Part shown: piece after piece, positions 50,599 through 59,593 of the stretch
How the letters are laid out: each line of letters starts with the position of its first letter
Numbering within the stretch: position 1 is the first letter of the stretch
NCBI GenBank assembly: GCA_949128115.1
Contig: OX421967.1
Coordinates: 8,608,070-8,672,069, forward strand
Direction of reading: 5' to 3'
From: Anaspis maculata
Lineage: Eukaryota > Arthropoda > Insecta > Coleoptera > Scraptiidae
Length of the DNA: 64,000 nt
Notes under the pieces: model-generated
The model's input: only the letters and a program-made list of their open reading frames with translations
Told to the model about the DNA's origin: nothing
Databases searched by the model: none
Position numbers and translations under genes: made by a program

Positions 50599-51111
50599 AC
50601 CTTCTATGTCACCATTTGCAGAAAATCAACAACCTCCTGTGTCAAATTCAGCAGTTTTGATAATAATAAATTAAACAATCGACACTCCAGCCTTTAATCG
50701 ACTGACAAAACCTCCGATTCCATTGAGGACTTATCCGTTTGTCAAGTGCAAAATATCAACCTCCTATGTCAGACAAAGAAGGTTCTTGCAGAAAATACAG
50801 GCAGATGAAAATAACCTTCTATGTCAGAGATGGAAGGTTGTGGCACAAAATTTCAACGACAAGATGGAAAATAACCTCCTATGTCAGAGAAAAAAGCTGC
50901 TACAAAGCTTCTATTCTGCAAAAATTATCAATATATTGCTGACAAAACCGTCTATGTCACGTTTTATAGTCAAATCTAGTGAATAATATCAATTTCATAT
51001 CTCATCATGTCACCTTTATTTATAGTGGATATTCAATTTTGTTCCTCCTGAAAAGTACCCTTTTTTGACATAGGAGCTTGCTGAATTTCTGTAAACGGTG
51101 ACATAGAAGGT
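50599..51111. mobile_element. 513-bp inverted-repeat element built from CCTNCTATGTCA words
   Basis: The left end ACCTTCTATGTCACCATTTG and the complement of the right end ACCTTCTATGTCACCGTTTA match over about 45 bp. Inside, AACCTCCTATGTCAGA or variants occur at least five more times. No gene. No certain target duplication. Confidence 0.7.
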
Positions 51112-53172
51112 GTAAATATCGCGAGAAGGACTGATAAGGCTCACTAGGGCTCCAAATGACACTTAGAGGCACAAGGGGGCCTATAGGGCTCCGATCAATA
51201 CATGAAGACACACAGGAGCTTACTAGAGCTCCGAAACAAAGACAGGATCAAAAGGGGCTCAACAGGGCTACAAATGACACATGAACACATAAGAGGGCCT
51301 AATGGGGCTCTGAGAAACCTGAAAAGACACAAGGGAGCTTTCTTAGATGCCAAAAATATTGATAAGTCAGAAGGGGATCACGGGGGCTACAAACAAGAAT
51401 TGAGGACACAAGAGAACTCGAAAGGGCTCCAAACAATATTTGTAGACACAAGGGGGCTCAGTAGAGCTTTAAACGCTTCAAAGTAGACACAAGAAAGCAG
51501 AGGCCTCCAAAAGTCGAAGGCCTGGCGGGGTTGACTGGGGCTCCAAATGATTCTTGGAGACACGGGGGAGACCTGCAGGCCAACACATAAAGACTAACAT
51601 GAGCTAACTGAGGCTTACGGGGCTCAGCAGGGCTACAAATGAAACATGAGGACACAAGGGGGCCACATAGGCCTCTGAGAAACCTAAGAAGGTACAAAGA
51701 GCTTCTCAATATTCCGAAAACTTTGAGACATGAGAAGAGGCACCTAAGCTGCAAACGATGATTAAAAACACAAGGGGGCTCAACAGGGCTCCAAACGATA
51801 CTTGGAGACACAAGAGGGCTCAGCAGGGTAGGCTTCAAATGACACTTAGTGACACAAAGGGGGCACTTTAGGAATTTAACCAACACATAAAGACTCACAG
51901 AAGCCAATTAAAGCTTTGAAAATTGACAGAATGTACAAAGGGGCTCAGCAGGGCTACGAACAAAACATGGAAACACAGGGGGCCACATAGGGCTCCAAGA
52001 AACCTAAGAAGGGGCACAAGGGAGCTTGCAAAAATTCCAGAAACTCGAGAAAACAGAAGGGGGTCACCAGGGATGCCAAAGATGATTGACGGCACAAGGG
52101 GGCTCATTGGGACTCCAAACGATATTTGAAGATACAAGGGGGCTCAACAGGGCCTGAAATGCCTCAATGTTGACACAAGAGAGCAGAGGCCTCTAAAAAT
52201 TTAACGAAGGCCTGACGGGGCTCACTGGGACTCCAACTGACACGTAAGACACGAGAGGGCCCTGCAGGCCAACACCCAAAGACTAAGAGAAGCTAACTAG
52301 AGCTTGAGAAACCAACATAATGTGAAAAGGGGCTCAGTAGAGCTACAAATAAAACATGAATATACCAGGGGGCCACATATAGCTTTGAGAAACCTAAAAT
52401 GGTATAAAGAAGCTTTCTAAGTCTCTAGAATCTTCAAGAAATCAGAAGGGGGTCACCTGGGCTGCAACCGATGATTGAAGACACAATGGGGCTCAATAGA
52501 GCTTTAAACGACACTTCAAGATACAAGGGGGCTTCGAAGAGCTTGCAGGGCGTCAATGTAGAACATAAAGGAAGATAGGGCTCTGAAAATCGCAAAAAGG
52601 CCTGGCGGGGCTCACCAGGGCTTCAAATGACACTTGGAGACACAAAGGGGGCCCTGTAGGACTTCAAAAACACATAAAGACTCACATGATCTAACTAGAG
52701 CTTCAAAAAATAGAGCTTCGAAAACTAGAGCAATGAAAAAGGGGCTCAGCAGGGCTACAAATGAAACACGAAAGCACAAAGGGGCCACATAGGGCTCCAA
52801 GAAATCTGAGAAGGAGCACAAGACAGCTTCCTGAAGTTCCAGAATCTTCAAGAAATCAGAAGGGGGCCACCTGGGCTGCAAACGATAATTGAGGACACAA
52901 GGGGGCGCAATAGGGCTCTGAACTATATTGAAGATACAAAGAGGTCAGCAAAGCAAAGCAAAGCATCAAATCCACATTTGAAGTGAGGCAAAATTTTCGA
53001 GTGAATCACTTCAATTGTTGTCCAGTTTAGAACACAAGGGAGGATAGGGCTCTGAAAATCGCAAGAAGGCCTGGCAGGGCTCACTAGGGCTCCAAATAAG
53101 ACTCAGAGATACAAAGTGAGCCTTACAGGACTTCAACCAACACATAAAGACTCACAGGAGCTAACTAGAGCT

Positions 53173-54880
53173 CAACGGATACGCCGACGATGTAGCAGTC
53201 GTTGTCGAGGGAAAGTTTGAAGGTACGACTTCGACCCTTACACAAAATGTCATGAACACTATTGATCAATGGTGCTTGGAAGAGGGCTTTAGCATCAACC
53301 CGGGCAAAACTGTGATAGATCCGTTGACACGCCGCAAAAAAGTCGAACTGACTGCTCTGGTACTGAGGGGAACTACAATTGGGTTCTCCGAGGAGGTCAA
53401 ATATCTGAGAATCATCCTGGATAGAAAACTCACCTGGAACTCTCACCTGAACAAGACAATTTCGAGTCCACAGCGGCGTTCTGAATATGCCGCAAACTCT
53501 TTGGAAGGACTTGGGGTCTGAAACCAGGTATGATCTATTGGTCGTACATGTACATGACGATTGTTAGACCGATCACCACGTACACCTCACTCGTTTGCTG
53601 GGATAAATCTAGACAAAAGACAAGCCAACAGAAGCTAAAGAAGCTTCAGAGACTTGCCTGTCTAGGTATCACGGGAGCCATGTTCACCAGTTCTACAGCA
53701 GCGATGGAGGTTTTGTTGGACCTACTTCCACTGCACAAACAAGTAGAAAAAGAAGGACTAGTGAGTGCCCTTCAAATAGGAGCCAAAAACCTAAGCAGAG
53801 GACACTTAAAAGTATTGGACACAATAAGGGAGCAGTTCCTCACGAGCCAAGGGGATTCCATGCCAGTTGAGAACGACTTCGGGGCTACCTATGGAGTGGT
53901 CGTAAATGACCGCCAGGAAAGCGCCCGGAGATAGGCCCGGCTGCAGAAAAACAACGTGATCTGGTACACAGATGGATCCGTGAGAGAGGAAGAAGCCGGG
54001 ATAGGCATATATGGCCCGAAGTATAGGGAATCGCTGCCTGTGGGAAGGTTTCTGTCCACTCTACAAACCGAATTACTGGCGGTGGAGAGGTGTGCCCGGG
54101 TATGCCTATTCAGACAGTACAAAAGAGCAAGAATTTGCATTGCCACAGACAGCCAGGCGGCTTCAAGGCACCTGGAGGCCTATGACTGTGAGTCAAAAAC
54201 CACCTGGAACTGCAAAAAATCACTCATACAGCTGGCTGAGAGCAACAAACTCACTTTAATGTGGGTACCTGCCCACCAGGGTATCGAGGGAAATGAGAAA
54301 GCGGATGCCCTCGCAAAAAAAAAGCTCAAACAACATTTATTGGACCGGAGCCCACATGTGGGATGTCGTCGTCCCTAATAAGGGAAGAAGTCGATAAATG
54401 GGAGAATAGGCAGCTAGAGGCCTACTGGAAGGGCATTCCAGGCCAACGACAAGTCAAACAGCTTTTTGCGCTCTTTAAAACAAAGACGCAGCTCATTCTG
54501 TCGCTCTCTAAGAACAAAATAAGACTACTTACGGGTCTACTCACTGGACATTGCGAAGTGAGATACCACCTGCAAAAAATGGGTGAGGAAAACTAACCTA
54601 TTTGCAGGCTTTGTGCATCGGCAGATGAAACCACCGTGCACTTACTCTGCGAGTGCAAAGCACTGGCACAGAAAAGACTTACGCTGCTGGGAGGTGTGGA
54701 ACTGACATCCGCAGACATCAGAGTTGAGTCTCCCAAGGAAATCATCCGATTCGGTAAGGAGGTGGATTTCCTAGGACATAAATAGAAGTATGGTCACGCA
54801 CAAAAGATCTTATAGTTCGCAGTGCAAAAAGGATCCTCCGAGACCAAACGACGACCTCTAATCTACAATCTACAATCTAT
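53173..54880 (+). pseudogene. 5'-truncated LINE with RT end, RNase H and zinc-knuckle tail
   Basis: Flanked by the direct repeat CTAGAGCT (53165-53172 and 54881-54888). Sequence starts inside the RT palm at NGYADDVAVVV (catalytic YADD) and continues INPGKT and VKYLRIILDRKLTW. It shifts frame near 53470-53500 to WGLKPGMIYWSY, then meets a stop at 53932-53934. RNase H follows with its acidic set visible: YTDGS, TELLAVE, ATDSQAA and HQGIEGNEKAD. A second shift in the nine-A run at 54314-54322 leads to the C-terminal region, with one more stop before PICRLCASADETTVHLLCEC. Homology ends near 54785 and the tail is three AATCTAC units. RNase H-bearing LINEs include the I and LOA groups; the exact clade is not assigned. 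A dead copy. Confidence 0.9.
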
Positions 54881-55164
54881 CTAGAGCTTTGAAAACTGAA
54901 ACAATGAAAAAGAGGCTCAGCAGGGCTATAAATGCAACATGAAGACAGGAAAGCCTAATAGGGCTCTGAGAAGCTGTTCAAAGTGTAAGGGCGAAGCAAA
55001 TCTCCAGAAAATTTGAAAATACCCTAGCGAGTTTATCAAGGACCCAAACTTAACTTTTGAGGACAAGAGGGCTCAGCAAGGCTTGAAACTCTACGTGAGA
55101 ACTCAGTGGGGGATAGGGCTCTGAATATCACAATCGCACTGGGCCTCATTAGAACTCCAAAGTT

Positions 55165-55241
55165 CCCGGCGAAGAATTCTCTGGCGAAGAATTGTCCGGC
55201 GAAGAATTGTCCAGCGAAGAATTGTCCGCGAGGAATTGTCC
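55165..55241. repeat. Right terminal 15-bp repeat array of the Foldback-like element
   Basis: GGCGAAGAATTGTCC-type units in direct tandem (GGCGAAGAATTCTCT, GGCGAAGAATTGTCC, AGCGAAGAATTGTCC, GCGAGGAATTGTCC), inverted relative to 50178-50235. Confidence 0.85.
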
Positions 55242-55249
55242 GGTCATGG

Positions 55250-55765
55250 TCACCGTAATAGGGGCTGAGATCAGTGGGGAGTTGATTCCCTGTAAAGCTC
55301 TGTCGCACTTCTTCTTGCAAACAACTTTCCTGTGTTTCTCCATCAAGGCAGCAATTGAGCAGCTAGTAGCTACTGACGAGAAATTAGGTATAAACCTCAA
55401 GACCAAGAGTCCATACTGATTTCCTATATACATCAAAGATCTTAGTTCAAGCAGACAAAACTTGCATTTTTTGCTGTTCAGAGCAAAACCAGCGGCACGC
55501 AATCGATTCAGAGCGATATGAACGGTTTCCACGTGGGATTCAGACAACAGAGTATGTAAGGCTCCGAATCATGTCCAACTACTTGTTCGATTCACCTCTG
55601 AAAAGTCGCCGGGGCATAATGCAATCCGAATAATAAGATCTCGGATATCTTTCTTAGGTATCTGCCAATAGGCTGATTGTATATCTAACGTCGACAGATA
55701 TTTCGCGTTCCTTGGTTCCTCCGAAGCGTGGTTTACATACGGTAACGTGTAAGTGTTGATTGACT
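55250..55765 (-). pseudogene. Ty3/gypsy reverse transcriptase relic
   Basis: On the minus strand: TYTLPYVN, AKYLSTLDIQSAYWQIP (first palm motif), then a damaged stretch with a stop. After that come ESHVETVHIALNRLRAAGF, LNSKKCKFCLLELR, IPNFSSVATS and INSPLISAPI. The block that normally carries the catalytic YLDD box is deleted between SAYWQIP and ESHVETV, and a second deletion removes the segment between NQYGLLV and the IPNFSS block. It stops at the border of the Foldback-like insertion, and its continuation is the RNase H at 49853-50172. Cannot be active. Confidence 0.85.
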
Positions 55766-55769
55766 GTTG

Positions 55770-57340
55770 TTTTGATATATTTTTCAGTCTTTTCAGAAGA
55801 TAGATAGATGCTCACAATGTACAGATACTCATTAGGGTTCGTTAATCCCGCATGGAACATTACACTCTTGTATTTCTTTTTTCAAAACCAACTCCGACAA
55901 TTGCGGCAAATCCAGCCATAAAACTACCCTCTGATGGTGACAAATCGTCAAAAAACGACTCGACGAGGAACAATCGAAAACATGCAGATTAAAGATGTTA
56001 TCTCGCGAGACCGTATACGTCGCACAACACATTCGATACATTCGACTTTTTGTCGGGCGCGTTTTTCTCCCCCTTTTTCTCTCACCATCGTACCAATTTG
56101 GCCAAAGAGCGCAAAAAACAGGCAATCGCTCGATGTCTAGACGAAGACAGCGCGGTCCGATACAATCAAATTCGAATAAAAGCGATAGGGGATCAAACGA
56201 CGCTCTTTCCTCTTTCCACCCGTTCCGTCGGTTTCCCTTTAGCCCCGCGACGTGGATGCCACACAATGCTCTGTGAAATCTGTTGCCATTCGGGCATAAA
56301 GCAGGCTTGAGGGAAAATTCAAACAGGCGTCGTCGTCCCTCTTTTCTTTAAGTGGTGGTAGTAGTAGTACAAGAAGACACCGATTCCGCCTCGGGGGAAT
56401 CGAACGCGACCGTTCCAATTTTCCTTATCAGTTTCTTTGGTTTTTTCTCGCTTCGCTCCAGGCAAATTGATCGAGCAAATTTGTGCGAAGGCGTTTCGTA
56501 ATATTGCCGGAATGAAATAGCTTTGTATCTAGAAAAATCCAATCTATTTTGGTTCCATTTTTGTTCCTGGAAAAACCAGACTTCAAAACTGTATATTTTC
56601 TATTCAATCTTCAAGCTATACAGGGTGATTCACTACCTAATTCATAAGTGAACTTACTCACTGACAACTTGCAGAGCTCGTCCAGTATCTTTCTTCTATG
56701 ACCATTGTCCATACTGTGCTCAACAAAAGCATACAGAGAGAGAGAGATATGGGGAGGAGTCTCCATATACATGAAATGAAACAGCAAATGAAAAATATTC
56801 CATGGATCTTGACTTGCTTCAAAGTCCTTTATCTGCCACTGGTCTATGTCACGTGTGCATGAATTATTTGTATTTGCCATTAAAATGGAGATATTTTAAT
56901 AAAATTCATTCTGCGACTTACAGTTTTTCACATAAAAGCAGGAATAGCGTCGGTGTTAGGCCTCGTCGTGGAAATAGGCCGATGTTAAATAAACGAATAA
57001 AAAAGCAGTAATATAGCCTGTAGATTGGATAACAAACTCACGTATAAAGTTTGAGAACAGTGTACGAAAAAAAACGAAGAATTCATATTATATCATAAGC
57101 CAGAAAACTATCCCTAAAGCCAAATAAATCGATTGATTATATCCATTCTTCGCCCACTCCACCATAATCTCTTTATACGCTATAAATAAGGCATTTTTGA
57201 ACCCCTCGCTCTTCTCTCTCAAGTCAGGACGTCTATTCATTCTTTCTTCGTATTATTCTTCTTTCATGATGTCATTTTTTTTTTGTTTATTCTAATCGAA
57301 CGCTAATGCCTTCACCAAAGCCTTTGAATACCTACCCACG
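55770..57340. other. No gene recognised
   Basis: The minus-strand frame 55832-56266 (144 codons) and overlapping plus-strand frames are opposite-strand readings of one region without family motifs. TACAGGGTGATTCACTACC at about 56619 resembles the TAC(A/C)GGGTG ends of nearby fold-back elements, but no partner end was found. A GAGAGAGA run lies near 56732. Confidence 0.35.
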
Positions 57341-57348
57341 TGTGTATG

Positions 57349-57379
<31 letters not shown>

Positions 57380-57381
57380 GT
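57341..57381. repeat. (TG)n microsatellite
   Basis: About 40 bp of TG repeats with a few TATG interruptions. Confidence 0.95.
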
Positions 57382-57804
57382 TGAAAATAACAAAAATACT
57401 AATCTTAATAAATGATCATCGGCGGACGTTAATAAAATCAGGTAGCAAGAGCCGAGCATCCAGTAGCCAGCAGTCGGAGAAGGCACCCGCGCCAGCCAAC
57501 AATTTACAATAAACATCCTGTCTTTTGTTGGTCTTCGATTCCAAGCGGCGATCAAAGTCAGTAGAGGCTTTAATCACGACTCAATAGATAAAATATAAAA
57601 ACAAAAATATGATTATGTCCGGGACTTCTCAGCATAGCGCATCCTTCCCGCAACGTCTTTGGAGATAATTTAAATTATCTGTCAAATTAAAATTGCCTTG
57701 ATTATGCAGTATTATTTTCGTGAATACACTAGTTATTTTTTTCAACGATACGTGATTACAAAATTCATTAGTCTAGATGTAGATACCGATAAGCAATAAC
57801 TGAC
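57382..57804. other. No gene recognised
   Basis: AT-rich sequence with no recognised repeat or motif. Confidence 0.4.
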
Positions 57805-58100
57805 TGAATTTGATTGAAATCCGTTCGAGGTACCTCTCGATTTCGAGCTATTGAACATCCAAAGTTTGGGCTTTGACTGACAGCTGATAGCTTTTGACAG
57901 ATGATAAATATGTTACAATTTCTGCATGTTTTGAGTAGATTTTTGTAGAGCTTTCAAAAGAGATTGTTTAATGTCTAAATCGTTACATCTGAATCTTCTG
58001 TCGCTTTGACGGTGACATTTCCGTCTGACAGATCACAGTGAAAATTTTATGACTACCTTCCCACCACCGACCAATAAATTTTGTCATAATTGGTCTTATG
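57805..58100 (+). repeat. Diverged repeat, copy 1 (direct partner at 59250-59540)
   Basis: Shares with 59250-59540 the order TTGAAATC-GTTCG, CTCGA, CAAAGTTT, CTTTGAC, CTTTTGACA, GTTTTGA-TAGA, GACGGTGACATTT / GATAGTGACATTT and TGAC-GA-ATCA-GTTGA-like steps. The two copies are strongly diverged and about 1.45 kb apart. Confidence 0.55.
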
Positions 58101-58168
58101 GGTCAGGGATGAATAGAAAGACTTAAAAACTCAAATTATCAAATGAAATTAATTATCTTCGAGTTTTT

Positions 58169-58501
58169 ACAATGGAGTATTATACTAATTTTTTTTCGAT
58201 TGAAATGGATACTAGATTGAAAAATAATTGACCCGTGTTTTTTTATTCAGTCAAAACTCGTATCGTTTGGGCGCAATAAATGAATAACATCAACTAGTTC
58301 TGACGTCACAGCGAGTCGCCGCCTATACTGCCTGTGTAAATGACGTCAGAAATAGGCAGAATATGGGAATTTCCTTTATTTATTGCGGCCAAACGATGCG
58401 ATTTATGGCAAAACAAAAAAATACGGGTCAGCTTCTCTCCCATATAGTTTCCGATTCCATCGAAAACAAAATATTTTTTCAAAAGTATAATACTCCATTG
58501 T
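58169..58501. mobile_element. 333-bp fold-back element (MITE)
   Basis: Starts ACAATGGAGTATTATACT and ends with the exact complement. Further inverted matches continue inward (TGACCCGTGTTTTTTTATT against TGACCCGTATTTTTTTGTT, CGTATCGTTTGG against GCATCGTTTGG, TCTGACGTCA at the centre), so it is almost fully palindromic. Flanks allow a TA target with one mismatch (TA left, TG right). Confidence 0.75.
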
Positions 58502-59249
58502 GGCGGCTATGATCAACTGGCATCAACAATTTTTGGAACGAACATTTTCACACAAGGCTCCCATCTCTGTACTAACATCAGCATCGGTCAAATATCTACG
58601 AAAAAATGAAATGAAAATTTATCGAGAAATTAACGATACAAAATTCGCCGTTGATTTCAAAAAAATCATATCCCAAGAACGAAACGTCCTTTTGAGCTGG
58701 TTCTTGTTTCTCACACGTTTTCAAAGAGTCTTCTGATCATGTTTTCGCAAATTATGCACAAAAAATCATTGTTTCTGGTAGGTACCTCACCGCGGCCTGA
58801 AATTTCAATGTAATTTCATAGAAATGTGAATTTATCCGACATTTATTTTTTGCAGTATTGGCGGCCGGGATTACCTATGATGTCAACAAAATTTCAAACA
58901 AACGTTCCACCTGTCAGCTACTACCCATGTACTCCTCGATCAAAATTGGTGGAGTTTTTCCAAAAGTTTGGGAAAGGCGAGAAAAAAACGGACGTTCCTA
59001 TAATAAGGTTGTGGGACACCTGACTGATGTTTCGGGGCCAAAAGCTTATTTCCACGTCAGCACACTACCAGACACATGTTCACGAAGTTTCTTTGGAATC
59101 GATCCAGAAACCTTGGAAAAATATTATGGAAAAGCCCATTTTCACCTATTTTCTAAAGAAAAGTGTTAGAAGCTTTTTTTTCAATTCAAGATGCACGCTT
59201 GATTTCAATCGGAGCTGCACAATGTTCCATCGAGTCCCTGGTGGCCACT
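58502..59249 (+). other. Unassigned frames; possible orphan exon
   Basis: Frame 58500-58736 (78 codons) and frame 58858-59169 (103 codons, opening on TTG) have no known family motif. A good acceptor-like stretch (TTATTTTTTGCAG, ending at 58855) precedes the second frame, so an exon is conceivable. With no donor partner or homology I give it little weight. Confidence 0.25.
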
Positions 59250-59540
59250 CTTGCTGCAAATCAAGTTTGGTTGAAATCTGTTCGGTACTTCTCGAGTTCT
59301 TAATCGTCAAAGTTTTTCCTTTGACAGCTTACAACTTTTGACACAGATATGTCATAGCTCAAAACTTTGGAATGTTTTGAATAGAGTTTCCCAAGGGCTT
59401 CAAAGTGAGATGTCAAAAATCAAAATCGTTTCGTTAAAATTTCCTGTCACCCTTTGATAGTGACATTTACCACTGACAAGAGAGATCATGTTGAGAATTT
59501 TTTTTTTTACCATAACCCCTACGTGCATACCAAATTTGAT
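59250..59540 (+). repeat. Diverged repeat, copy 2 (direct partner at 57805-58100)
   Basis: Contains GTTGAAATCTGTTCGG, CTCGAGTTCTTAATCG, CCTTTGACAGC and CTTTTGACACAG in the same order as copy 1. Probably an old dispersed element. Confidence 0.55.
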
Positions 59541-59593
59541 CGGTCATACTCCTAAGAAATAAATAAAGGGTAAAAAAAAAACTGACATACCCA

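Larger units (their letters stand above)
50250..55160. repeat. GACACAAGGGGGCTC minisatellite with ~320-460 bp longer period
   Basis: Words such as GACACAAGGGGGCTCAGCA, GGGGCTCACCAGGGCTCC and AACACATAAAGACTCA recur. The longer phrase GGCTACAAATGAAACATGA (or variant) marks units at about 51265, 51630, 51950, 52340, 52755 and 54925. The last interval is about 465 bp once the LINE at 53173-54880 is removed. The array is also interrupted at 50599-51111. Frames here are repeat translations. Confidence 0.85.
50178..55241. mobile_element. Foldback-like 5.06-kb insertion with 15-bp tandem terminal repeats
   Basis: The left end (50178-50235) holds about three to four copies of GGACAATTCTTCGCC-like units followed by AGAGAATTC. 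The right end (55165-55241) holds about five copies of the reverse complement (GGCGAAGAATTGTCC) preceded by GAATTCTCT. Terminal arrays of short direct repeats in inverted orientation are the hallmark of Foldback elements. It splits a gypsy gene between RT (ends SAPI) and RNase H (YDLPF). No clean target duplication is visible (left flank GACTGCTA, right flank GGTCATGG). The interior is a minisatellite with two later insertions, and no gene of its own is seen. Confidence 0.7.

Noticed and set aside
55832..56266. 144-codon minus-strand frame upstream of the gypsy RT
   Set aside because: No protease or gag motif; overlapping plus-strand frames of similar length suggest composition only.
56619..56640. 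Terminus TACAGGGTGATTCAC as the end of another TA element
   Set aside because: No inverted partner end was found within several kb.
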